Assembly (NCBI GenBank): GCA_001179505.1
Contig: CDMY01000290.1
Span: 40,279-104,278, forward strand
Direction of reading: 5' to 3'
Length of the DNA: 64,000 nt
Source: Vitrella brassicaformis
Lineage: Eukaryota > Sar > Vitrellaceae
Shown: one piece after another, positions 9,795 to 21,300 of the stretch
Numbering within the stretch: the stretch's first letter is position 1
Layout of the letters: each line of letters starts with the position of its first letter
Translations under genes and position numbers: made by a program
The notes under the pieces: generated by a model
The model's input: only the letters and a program-made list of their open reading frames with translations
What the model was told of the DNA's origin: nothing
The model's database searches: none

Positions 9795-12770
9795 ATGAGC
9801 TTTCAGTTCGGGCCGCTGAATTACCTTGTGGGAGTGGTGGGACTGGCGCTCTCGTGCACCTGGTGCTTTGCAATGCTGGGCGGCTTCACCTGCCTCCAGC
9901 TGCCCTACGGATGTAAGCAGCGCACACGGAGACGGACAGACACAGTCTCCCCTTTTGCACAGGCCCCACCGTCATTTTCATGGGCACGAGCGACGTGTAT
10001 GTCGCGGCCGGGTACGCGGCCTTCGTGGTCTTTGGGCTGCCGTGGATGATCCAGATCGGGATCGGCTTCCTCTGGCCCATGGGAGTGCTCTGGCCCTCCA
10101 AAATCACTCGGGAGCAGGACGGCGAACTGCGGAAGATCACCATCTGCTTCCGCGTCGTCACCCGAGGTGACAGCAGGGAACTCGTGAGGTGAGTGGACAG
10201 GGGAGGGTTCCAGCAGGAGGACCGTTGTAAGATGACATCGTGTCTCCGCATCTGTCAGGCAAATCTGCCAGACCAACAAGCGGCTTCTGATGAGCCTATC
10301 GCAAGAAGACAAGCTACGGACCAGATGGCGAATCGAGGTCACACAAAGACAGACAGACAGACAGTCAGTCAGAGACACACACCCGAGACCCCCTCTCCTC
10401 ACGCCTCTCCCGTCCTCCCCTTTCTGCAGGTGGTAACGGATAAGCCGATAGGCATCCGTGAGGTGCTGCAGGACTACACCAACATCCGTGAGATCGTGGT
10501 GCCGACTGAGTTCAAGAGCGCCCACAACACCAAGTACAAGGCCCGTGCTCTCCACTACGCCAACGAGGCGTCTGACTTGGGCCCCAACGACTGGATCGTC
10601 CACCTAGACGAGGAGACGCTGCTCGCGGAGTCGAGCGTCATAGGCATCATCAGACATGTCAACGAACACACCTTCCTGGATGCCCACAAGAAACGCATCG
10701 GACAGGTCCGTCACTGGGCTGCAGGGACGGTCGGCCGAGCAGCATCTAGGCTGGTCTGTGCGTGTGTGTGTGTGTGTGTATATATATGTGTGCAGGGTGT
10801 GATAGTGTACGGTCACGATGACATCATCAACCTTCCTGTGACGATGGCCGACTCGATCCGCGTGTCGGACGACTACTGCCGCTTCAGGATGTTCTTCACC
10901 CTCGGATACCCTCTTCAGGGCATGAAAGGCACGCGACAACCACCCACTGGACACCACACCACACCACACCACCTGTACACCCCCATATGTCTTGTTGTGT
11001 CTCTCATTCAGGTTCGTTTGTGGTGGTGCCGGTTGACGTCGAGAAGGACGTGTCGTTTGACCTCGGTCCCGAGGGCTCCATCACCGAGGACGCCGTCTTC
11101 GCTCTCAAGGCCATGCAGAAGGGATACAAATTCGCATTCATCTCGGTACGGACCCTGACACAATACACACACACACACGTCTGGAGATGTCTGTGTGGGT
11201 GCTGCAGGGCGTGATGCGCGAGAAGAGTCCGTTCACGTTTCTGGATTTCCTGAAGCAGCGCCGCCGCTGGATCCAGGGGCTCTGGCTCACTGTCCTCCGC
11301 AAGGACCTCTCCGCCAGGAACCGCATCCGTACGCACACTCACACACACACACACACACATCGATGCCACCGCACGCCTCCCATCGATGTGGCTGGGCTGT
11401 CTGTGCTTCAGTCCTGTTCATCATGATGGTGAACTGGTCTTTGATGCCGATCATCCAGCTGGGCGGCTACCTGCTGGTCCTCTTCACCCGACAGCACACC
11501 ATGATCTACATCACCATCAGAACCATCACACTCGTACGACTGACTGACTGGACTGCCGGCCTTCTCTCCGTCCAGCACACACACTCTCCTCTCACACGTG
11601 TCTCTGTCTCTCTGTCTCTCTGTCGATTGATTGGCAGGGCATTGCTCTTTGGGTGTATGCATTTGGAGCCATACACAACTTCGACCCCAAGCGTCACGGC
11701 TGGATCTTCTACATCGGTGCTGTCCTTGCTACCTCTTTCTTCGCCTGGTACTTTGCCTTCCTCGAATGCCTCGGTCGGTGAGAAAGGCAAAGGCTGCCAA
11801 CTCACGGAGACACCACACACACACAAACACAGAGAGGCAGAAACCACAGCCACATAAATACTCTCTGCCTTTTTGTGTGTGCAGCCTCTGTGTGGGCCAC
11901 GCCGAGCTTCCTCTGGGAGCGCACTTTCGGCTTCCACGTCGTCAAGAAAGGTGAGTGCACTGCGAAGAGGCAATCGGTCTCGTTGGCGAGACACACACAT
12001 ATATGTGTTTCTTGGTGTCGGTGGCTGCGCTCAGAGTACAAAGGCATGGGCGCCAGCCACGTGTCGGGCACCTTCGGCACGCCTGCCTCCACCCGCACCG
12101 ACGACCAAGTGCCAGTGCCCCTCGAAGTCCTCACCGAATCGTCCGCCAGAGACAACAACTACAACAACCACAACGAACCCACCATCCACACGGCCAACAA
12201 ACCACTCAACGGTAAGCAAGCATGGCCAGCCATGAAAGCCTGCGTGTTAGACACACGCACGCCCTCGATGCGTCCATGTCTTTGTACAGGAGGGAGTGGT
12301 CCGATTCACCACAAGAGGACGACCAGCACGGCAGACCTCCCCAGTGGCGGCCTCTCCATGGGCCGCGGAAACAACGGCACCGAACTCTCAGGCTTCCGCC
12401 CCAAAATCGCATCGGTGAGACATTGAGGCAGGGAAGAAGGGAGGGACGACAGACAGACAGACAGACTTAAGGGGGATCCTCGTGACGTGTGTGTGTGTGT
12501 TCGTGTGTTCTGGTCTTCCTGCAGTACATCCAGCTGAACCAGAATGAGCATGAGGTGCCGGAGCAGATTGACATCGAGATGGGCCGCGTGCCCAAACAGC
12601 AGAAGATGCCCACCGGCGCCAACAACATCGACAGCAACAACAACTACCACTGCAGTGTCAACGACGTGGAGATGGGCCTGCTGGCCGAAGACAACACCAT
12701 GACAACGCAAGTGATGACCAGGAAGAAGGGCAGGCGCTGGCTGCGGCTGCCCTGGGGCAACAAACGATAG
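9795..12770 (+). CDS. Egghead-like family 2 glycosyltransferase, multipass membrane
   Basis: About 13 exons encode roughly 650 residues from ATG 9795 (context CACCATGAG). The order is two N-terminal membrane segments (YLVGVVGLALSCTWCFAML; GYAAFVVFGLPWMIQIGIGF), a cytosolic GT2 domain, then three C-terminal membrane segments (from LFIMMVNWSLMPIIQLGG on). Family marks are ALHYANEASDLGPNDWIVHL followed by DEETLL (metal/nucleotide-sugar site), GSITEDAVFALKA (catalytic ED) and the QRRRWIQGL motif of processive-type GT2 enzymes. The closest known family is Drosophila Egghead, a beta-1,4-mannosyltransferase acting on glucosylceramide; that substrate is not shown here. A polar tail of about 180 residues, rich in Asn and Thr and ending KKGRRWLRLPWGNKR, extends past the family domain. 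Confidence is high for the family and low for the sugar. Confidence 0.9.
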
Positions 12771-13153
12771 ACAGCTTCACCATCCATCCGCTTCAGGCAG
12801 GCTCACATTCATCCAATCAATAGATACATACATACAGGTCCGACGTCTGAGACATCAATGATGGATGCATGCATTGACCATGCTTTGTGTGCGTGCGTGC
12901 GTGCATGGGCCGAGAGGGGGCAAGACGGAGGCAATGTCAACTCATGGACAGACAACATGACATGCAGTGTCTGTCCATTCGATGCACACACACAGGGAGG
13001 GTGGCGATGCAAAACTAGCCGCTACACATACATACATACATACAGATGTGTGTGTGGGTATATATCTACACTTGCCCCCTCTGCTACCCACATCCCTCCA
13101 TGCGCACACCACACGGGCGCCCGCCAATGAATGCATGCATTGTACTTGATTGA
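12771..13153. other. Convergent 3' spacer
   Basis: The sequence separates the 3' ends of the glycosyltransferase and RFC2. It contains (GTGC)n near 12890, (ATAC)n near 12828 and 13025, and several ATGCATGC-like stretches. Nothing coding was seen. Confidence 0.7.
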
Positions 13154-15226
13154 TCACGGTCTGGCCTTGGGCGCCGCCTGCGGACCCCCTGGACCGCCTC
13201 CCTGTTGCTTCGCCGGGGCAGCCAGACACAGTCGGGCCAGCAGACCACTGCATATGTATGCACACCAATGAAGAGTGGGAAGAGAACGGTCGGGTGCCTG
13301 TGTCGATCTCGTGTGTGATGTTCCCTCCCCGCCTGCTGACTGACACACCCGATCTGTACGAGGCTCGACACACCATCAGCGAAGCGCATGTGGGTAATGC
13401 CAACGGTCTGAATCAGCAACAGGCTGGACGATGAGCGGCATCCCTCCCTCCCTCCCTCCCTCTGGCGTGCGTGTTTGGCGTGCGTACCTTCAGGTATTCC
13501 AGTCGTGTTTGCTCGTTCATGTCATGGGTCTTGAGCACGCGGAACATCGTCGCTGAAGGCGCATCGCGTGCGTGGCAAGGGGGTAGACAGGGGGAGGGAG
13601 GCGGGTGGGTACTTATGTGTCAGCCATGTTTGCTGTTTACCTACCGATGATGTCGATGCCGGCATAGCCCGCACGCCACATGCCCTCCAGTATCTTGTAA
13701 GCCTATAGACACACAGCACACAGCACACAGCGCTCTGGTGATCAGTGTGTGTGGTCGATCTATCTATCGTGGCTGGCTGGCCCCCACCCCACTTGACTAC
13801 CGACCGTATCCCAGTCTCTCTCCGTGCATGCGTCGATGGCGTCCTTTATCCGCTGCGGATGGGGCTGGTCACACACCTGCGTGTACCATGCAAAGGGCAG
13901 TTAGGGTAGAAGTGTAGCAGTGCCCATGGCATGGATGTGATGTTGTGTGCTGTCGGCCGACTGACTGACCTTGAACACGTTCTCATTGTTGACCATGGAG
14001 AAGCCCGACCAGGTCGATTGCAGGTTGTTGATCGCCTGTTAAATCGCACCGACACAACGAACAACACACACGCATCCACGGACGAACTGTTGACAGCTTG
14101 GTCCACGCTGCATAGGCATGCAGACATACAGACATACGCACGTACATTTCGCATATCTCCTTCGGCCGAGAAGACCAGGGCCTCCAAACCGCTGTCCACA
14201 TAGTCAACCTGACACACAGACAGACAGACAGACAGACACACAGACAGGGATCAACACACACAGGTAGAAGTACGGCACCAATGAGCGTCCACCCACTTTA
14301 CCTTCTCCTCCTCAATGATGTGCTTAAGCCGCGCAGTCACCTACACACACCGAAGCACAACATTCATTGCAATGAATGATGATAGCATCCACAGTCCACC
14401 TCCCATCCCTCGGCGTCCCCACTTGTTTGTCGCTGAGTCTTGTGAATCTGAGTACGGCACATCGGCTCTGTATGGGTTCGATGATCTTGGTCGACGCGTT
14501 GCACGCCAGCGCGAACCGGGTGGTGCTCGAATGCAGCTCCATCGTACGACGCAACGCCTGACCGAGAGAGACGAGAGAGGGGAAAGCATGCATTTCCACC
14601 CGATCCAGCAGCACCATCTCTCGCCGTGTGTTGTGCTCCCCCCTGTGTGTGGGTGCCGTGCAGTGCACACCTGTTGGGCATTTTCTGTGAGTGCGTCGGC
14701 CTCGTCCATGATGACTATCTTGTGCCGGCCGGAGGGCAGTATCATCTTCTGAGTGGCGAACATCTTGATCTTGTTGCGAACCACATCTATACCTCTGCAC
14801 ACACACACACGCACACACTTGTCTTTTGAGGAGCTTCCAGTGAGTGCGGAGCTGCCTGTCGTCAGATGCGTTGAGCTCGAGTACGGCTGTCTTGGCGGCA
14901 TCTCCCAGCAGCGTGTTGGCAAGGCACAGCACGCTGGTGGTCTTGCCGGTGCCCGGAGGACCCTGAAATACACATCACATCATGCGCATAATCAACACAG
15001 ACATTGGCAGATCTGTCAAGATGCGGCCGTGCATTCACTCCGCCGACTCATTCTGCCTTCCCCATTCGTCGCACAGACCCCTTCCATGTCTTGGGCGTAC
15101 CGCGAGTATGAGGTTTGGCATGCTTCCATCTCTGGCGATGGCTCTGAGGCGCTCGACGGCCGCCTCGTTGCCTACGACATCTATGAGCTCACGAGGACGG
15201 TACTTCTCCACCCACGGCTGGGTCAT
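13154..15226 (-). CDS. RFC2: Replication factor C subunit 2 (clamp-loader AAA+ ATPase)
   Basis: About ten exons encode a small RFC subunit from ATG 15226 ([20 protein letters not shown]). The AAA+ marks are in order: Walker [11 protein letters not shown] (split from the previous exon by an intron just before it), ELNASDDR, Walker [22 protein letters not shown], and the SRC motif in [16 protein letters not shown]. Downstream exons give [24 protein letters not shown] and [16 protein letters not shown], then [18 protein letters not shown] and LLARLC at the end. These match human RFC2 (yeast Rfc4) rather than RFC3, RFC4 or RFC5. In the RFC complex this subunit helps load PCNA onto primed DNA in the nucleus. 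The C-terminus carries a short Gly/Pro/Gln-rich tail. It shares a 161-bp promoter with the Sfi1-like gene. Confidence 0.95.
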
Positions 15227-15387
15227 TTTACTGCGTTGACACTGATGAAGCTCGCAATGCGAGCCTGTGGGCGTCTCGCCCACTTCTGCCCCCCCAGTTC
15301 CCGGATGCCTTGTCTGCGTGTTTCTGAGCTGTATGTGTCACTGTACTGACAGCTGGTGATCTTCTCCTCCTCGTGGCTCAGTTCACC
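15227..15387. promoter_or_regulatory. Divergent promoter, RFC2 and Sfi1-like gene
   Basis: The gap of 161 bp contains the perfect palindrome GCTCGCAATGCGAGC (15250-15264), which joins AGCTCGCA and a TGCGAGC half-site around one central base. It lies 24 bp upstream of the RFC2 ATG, so it is probably near the RFC2 transcription start. Confidence 0.6.
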
Positions 15388-18300
15388 ATGTGGCAGTACC
15401 CGAGTAACTGTTTGAGGCTGCGTCGGGTCTGCTGCCAAGATCAGCCACGGCAGCTGGCCCTTCAAGACGCCGCCAGGAGTCCGCATGCAGCGCCGGCGGC
15501 AGCCGCTGTGGAAGACTTCAAGTCGCTCCTCCGCCACGCCACGGTTGATACATTTGAGGAGGCTGGGGAAGCCAACCATCGGCTGAGGAGCAAGGTGCAG
15601 TATCTTGAGAGGCGGCTCAAGGCACTGCAGGGCGGCATCCGGGATTTTGCCAGCAGAGAGGACAAAAGCGCTCAGATGTAAGTACGTATGGCTTGGAATG
15701 CATATGTGCGTGTGTGGATGGATGGATGGATGGATGACACTGTCCCCCTGCAGGCTGAATAGAATGAAGGCGGAGATCGGTCAGTTGCACCATGACCGTG
15801 CCCTGCTCATGGACCAGGCTGGTGCGCGGCAGACTCTGCAGTCTGAGCTCGACTACTGGTTCAATGAGTGCAAGGCTCTCAAGCAGGAGCGAAACTTCCT
15901 CGCAGACCAGCTGCAGATCAAGGCATGCATACGCGCATCCAGATCATCCGGTCATGCATGTCGTTGACTTGGTTGCAGCTTGATGGCCGCGAGCTGCGGG
16001 ACTGGGTGGAGGAAAGAGACGAACTGAGAGGCAGGCTGCAAGTGAGTCAAAGAGGCACGCACACTCAGCCAATGGCGAATATGTATGTGCGTGTTCTTTC
16101 GTGCAGCATGCGCTCGACTGGATTGGGAGGCTCTCGACAGAGGTTGATATCATCTCTGCTGACCCATTGATCAGTCTACAGTCTTCAAGACTCCCGCGCC
16201 CAGCAGCCCTTTCCCCATATGCTGACCTGCAAGAAGAGGATGAGGAAGACAGCACGGCTGAGAGGGAGGGCGTTCCTGAGGCAGCACAAGAGACCACCCC
16301 CACAGAAGGGCAACAACCGGTCGGCGAAGTCCAGGAGACCCTCGCTGCTGCTGCTGATGCTGCTGGTGACGAGGAATCGCCCCCCGGTGTCTCTGCCAGG
16401 ACGCCAGCGGAAGAAAAAACGGCAGAGACACAGCCGCGAGAGGATACAAGGCCGACAAGGCGGGCTCCCCCCACTGAGAGGCGCGCAGCCGACTCCCGTG
16501 CAGCTGTTGCGACGGACCGCACACCGACTGACGCCATCGGTAAGCCCGTGTGTGAACAGAGAGTGAATCCCATGTGTAGTGGTTCGTGTTGGGTGCATGT
16601 GTCCATGCCCATGTAGGTGTGTCTCTGACTGTCCGCCGTGTCAACGAGTGCATCCGTCAGTGTCATCAGCAGATGTCTGTCGCCCACGAGAGCGCCAGGA
16701 AGGTCAAGGGGTTTCTCTTCAAGCTGTTCGCATGGATCGTTTTCACGCTGCTTGGCAAGAGAAGGCAGCAGGTGATGAAGTGGGGTCTGCGGAGGCTGAG
16801 AGACAACAACAGGGCCAAGGGTGTCGAGGAGGACATCCAGATTCTAGAAAGGGCTAACAGGTCAGAAGGAGGCCCGTGCATCTGGGTGGGTGTCAGCTAG
16901 ACTCTGTCTGTCCGGGCGATGTCCCCCTTCAGGAAGCAAGAGATGTCTCGGCGGACGACCATCGTCGCTATCAGGCGCACAAATCAAGCTATGGGCGCCC
17001 ACTTCAAAGCATGGAGGGTGAGTAAGGCTGTGACGGGGCATGCCGTATTGATGCACCCCTTCGTGGCCTTTTAGGCGTTGCTCGAAGGGAAAAGATACGC
17101 CAGAGCCGCCGTGTGTCGACTGGTTGCCGTCCTGTATGCCATCCAACGAGCCTTCCTGCAGGCCAGCTGGCAGCAGTGGGTTGGCGGTGAGCTACGGACG
17201 GCCTGGAGGGAGAGGGGCAGTCTTAGAAGCCGCTTCAAACGACTCGCACACGTACACATAGCTGGCAAAAGAAAGCTATGGCCACCTATCCCCCGTGTGT
17301 CATTTATTGTCCCTTGCATCTACTTGTCCAGCTGCGGCTCGGCCACTTCCTGTCCGCTATTGATTCGTCCCCCGATCCTCTGGCTCAATCCGTCTTCGAC
17401 ACTTGGCGGGCCTTTGTGAGCGAGCAGCAAGCCATGAGGGCGTCGCTGGGCCATCTGCACAGGCAGGACTCACTCACACACATCGATCCTACCCACCTGT
17501 GCCCAGTGTCTGGGATGGGCTGAACTGCTCATGCTTTGTTTTGATCAGGCTTTGGAGAACTCTGTGCTCTGGCCTGGCGAGGCGTGCGCTAAATGTGTGG
17601 AGGCGGAGCACAGTGAACAGACGCTTCGTTGACGCACGAAGGGAGGAGGCCAGCAAGACCAGAGAGGTTCAACGCACAAGAGCCGCCCGGGACATGCTGA
17701 GCATCGCGTCCCGATACCACAGAGAGGTGAGTCATCGAGGGGAGACATATTGGAGTCTTTGAACAAGATCACACGCACCGCTGCGTGTCGCAGCATGATG
17801 GCCATCTCTTGAGGAGTTGTTTCACGTCGTGGTTACGCCTTGCTCGTCTCTCCCATGACAAGTCCCACGGGTGTGTCGGCTTGGCCAGATCGATAGGCAG
17901 GCTGGCCCTCCAAAAGGTACGATGTGCCTTTTTGCGATGGAAAAACTGCCTGGACGCCGACATCCTGCGGAGACACGCACTGATTCGCCTCGCGAGGTAA
18001 CTGCCTGCACAAACATGGAAGCAAGGCGCCCATGCTTTTCTTTCCATTCGACAGGGCCTGGAGGCAGCACACTCGTGTGTTGACACTTCGTGCTTTCCAT
18101 CTGCTGAGGCAGCACCGGGTGGAGATCGCCGGCCACTCCTGGCTGCAGCAAATGCGCCAGGAGACGGCCATGATGGTGGGTGGCGGCGCAATGGGAGGTG
18201 GCCTTGTCAGCTACGGAGTCGGAGTCAGTCAGCCAGCAGTGGCGGGCCAGCCATTCCGGCCTCCGACCGCCTTGCTGGGCGGCAGTCCACCGGTGACTCA

Positions 18301-21300
18301 TCCCCTCTCAGCGCATCCTCCTCCCGCTGCGGTTCGACCGTCGACGACTGCAACTCTCGTCCGATTTGTCGCCTGCTGGGCCCCCCAGGATGACTCGAGA
18401 GTGCTCGCAATGGCCTTCCAAGCTTGGCGTGCATACATTGGCCACTTCCGTGCTGCAAAGAGGGCCGCCCACCGCATCGCAGGGATTATTCACCGCAGCT
18501 GGCTGACGGCGCTGTCTCGGGCACTCCAATCGATGAAGGCGTCGGTCGTCCGGGTAGTGGCAAAGCGGTCAGTGGAGGAGAGCGCCTTCTCTCGGCTGTC
18601 CCGTCTGCTGCATCACGTCCGGCGGAGGCAGATGCAAGATGCGTGGCGACTGGTGGAGAAACGTGTCACGGCAGAGACTCACAATCATGTAAGTGATCGA
18701 TCAAACACAGCGCTCCAGACACACATATATGCTTGTATCTCCACGTGCAGGTTTGGAGAGAGTTGAGGCGGCGGTCGCAGGCGTATGCGGCCCGATCGAT
18801 GAGCGTTGTATTGGACCAGGTGGCCGTCGGTGTGGAGACTGACCTGCTCAAGGCCTGCCTCAGCGGCTGGAGGAAGATCAAGAACGCCGCCAGAAGGCAA
18901 CGCGAAGCAGTCACGCGCCTCGAGAGGTCCGACAGGACACAAAAGCAACGGAAAGCCGATCATCTTGTCCATGTTGCTACGACAGGTCTTTGCATCGCGT
19001 GCGACGGGGCGCCCTGTCCTTATCGTGGCTGCTGTTGCGTGAACGAGACATCGCAGCCAGGGAGCGATCGCAGTCCGTCGCCACCATCGCACAAACCTGC
19101 CGCACGTCTGGCGAGCGGCTGCTGTGCATGAGCATCTTCGGACACGTCGACCAGGCAGTCAGGAGCGCTGTCGAGAGTGCCTTCCATAGGTGGTGCGAGG
19201 CAACCTCCCTGCAGAAGCGACGCGCCAATGCCACACATTGGTTCGAGATGCGACTGAAGAGGATTCAGCGGCGGCTCCTGCGAGATGCTCTCCACAAGCT
19301 CACATCACACAGAGACACCGCCAAGACAAAGGAGGTACATAAGCCGCAACACAGCGTGATGCAAAGCAGGCTTCAAACATCCATTCTCTATTGCATTGCC
19401 AGGTGGTGCAACGCGAGCGCGCCACGAGGAAGTCTCTCGGTGCCATGCGGCTGTGCAACTCAATCTCTGGCTGGGCGTCCACACGTGACAGGCTTCTTTC
19501 CTCACAAATCTTTGCAGCTTGGCGTCGGTTCGTGTCGACTGAGCAGCTGAGGAGACAAGGGATGAGGCAGCTCGCCATGTGAGAAGATACTTTGATTATG
19601 CGGATGTTATATCCCGTCTGTTTGTCTGAATATTTCCTCTTCAGCGTGTGCGGCGACGTCGCCTACCAGCTCGAGCAAGAGGCGGTGAGCGCGTGGCGGC
19701 GGTATTGCCATCTGCAGCTTCGTCGGATCAGCATTGAGCAGCTGCAGCGGTCGGCATCGCTGAACATGCTGCGAATGTTGGCCACCTGGAGTTCCAATTC
19801 CGAGACAAACCTGCTCCGACAGATTTGTCTGTCCTGGCGCAAGTCTGTCAGGGCGGCAACAGCCAAGAGGAAGGGCCTCGTGCGCATCGCAAAGTGAGAT
19901 CAGATGCGAAGAGGACGACTGTGTTCTCAACAATGCGGCACCTTTTCTGTAGGTGGGTGAAGCGACTTGTGTTGACACGCACATCAGGGGCGCTGCAGCA
20001 GCTGAGGGAAAGCATGGCTGTCCGCCAAGCAATGGAACAGGTAAGCACCAAACAAATGGCCTGTCTATGCAATCTCATGCATCTGCTTTTCAGGCTGAAG
20101 GCGTCATGGATCTTGCGCAAGCGAGGCGTCATGGCCAGCCTTTCATGTCAGCGTGGCGAAGGTGGACCCTCCAGAGCCGCGACAAGAAGCAGTGCCTCCA
20201 CCGCACACACTCATTGCTCCTGCTGGCCGTCCATCGGCAGTGCCGAGCAGCCTTCCACAGACTCAGAGACAACCTCATGCACCGGGTAGAAAAGCATCAC
20301 ATTGGCTCTCTTTTTCTTGCATCTCTCTCTTGTCTCACCCTCCAGGCCGTGGCAGCATCCCATGACCGGCGCCAGAGGGCTGGGGCGGCGATGGCTGTCC
20401 GCGCTATGGCTGATGCCGTCAGGCGAGACCATGTGCAGAGAGAACGGACGGCATTTCAACACTGGACTGCATATCTAGCGCAACGGCGGCAGTTCAGAGC
20501 TGCAGCTCAGGCCATCTCCAGGTATGCTGCCAGTCAGTCAGTCGATCACGCAGCACAGCAGAACTCTCTTGCTTCGGAAGCTCATGCTCCCATCTTGTTG
20601 CAGGGCGGTTTCTCGCTTGCACCTGTGGCAGCAGGCAAATGCCTTCCACCTGCTACAATGCCAAGCCTCCTCCATCGCTCCCCCCGAGACGGAGAGTGCC
20701 CAACTCACTGCAGCCCGGCTGCTGTCTGCTGCTCTCGGGCGGGCCGCGTGGCGACTCGGTGTGGTGGCCGCCTTCTCCAGATGGAGGCAGCGGGAGGTCC
20801 TCATGAGCCGCCGGCAGTCGCAGCACCGCGCAGCCACGACAAACTTCCGCCGGATGCTCACAAATATCGACCACGAAGAAGTGAGAGAGACCCTGCGACG
20901 GGCCTTCAACGCCTGGCGACGGTGGCGGGTTGAGGCGAGGCTGCACAAGGGGCTTGTGTGCTGGATGAGAAGCATGGACAACAGGTTGCGGTCGGCAGGG
21001 ATGAGGGATGCATTATCGAAGCTCGCGCTCCATTCCTCCGTGAGCGTCCTTGCAGTGGATGCAGCGATCGACCGGAGGAGACTGGTGGGGCTTCACCTTT
21101 CCGGGCTGCTCGCTGCCTGGATGAGAAGGGTACGACACGAACGGAAGACTGAGCCCTTTGTACCTGGTGTCTCCGTTGTGCGTGGTTATATAGGTCTCAG
21201 GGCAGAGTGCCCGAGCTTGCCTGAGGCGTTTGGCTCTTCATTCACAGAGGTGTGGGCGGAGACAGGCAGCGGCCAGGTCGCTGGTGGATTGCATGCAGGC

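Noticed and set aside
9396-10049. 217-codon plus-strand frame ahead of the glycosyltransferase
   Set aside because: It runs through the promoter and into exon 1 in another frame. The frame from ATG 9795 gives the family protein.
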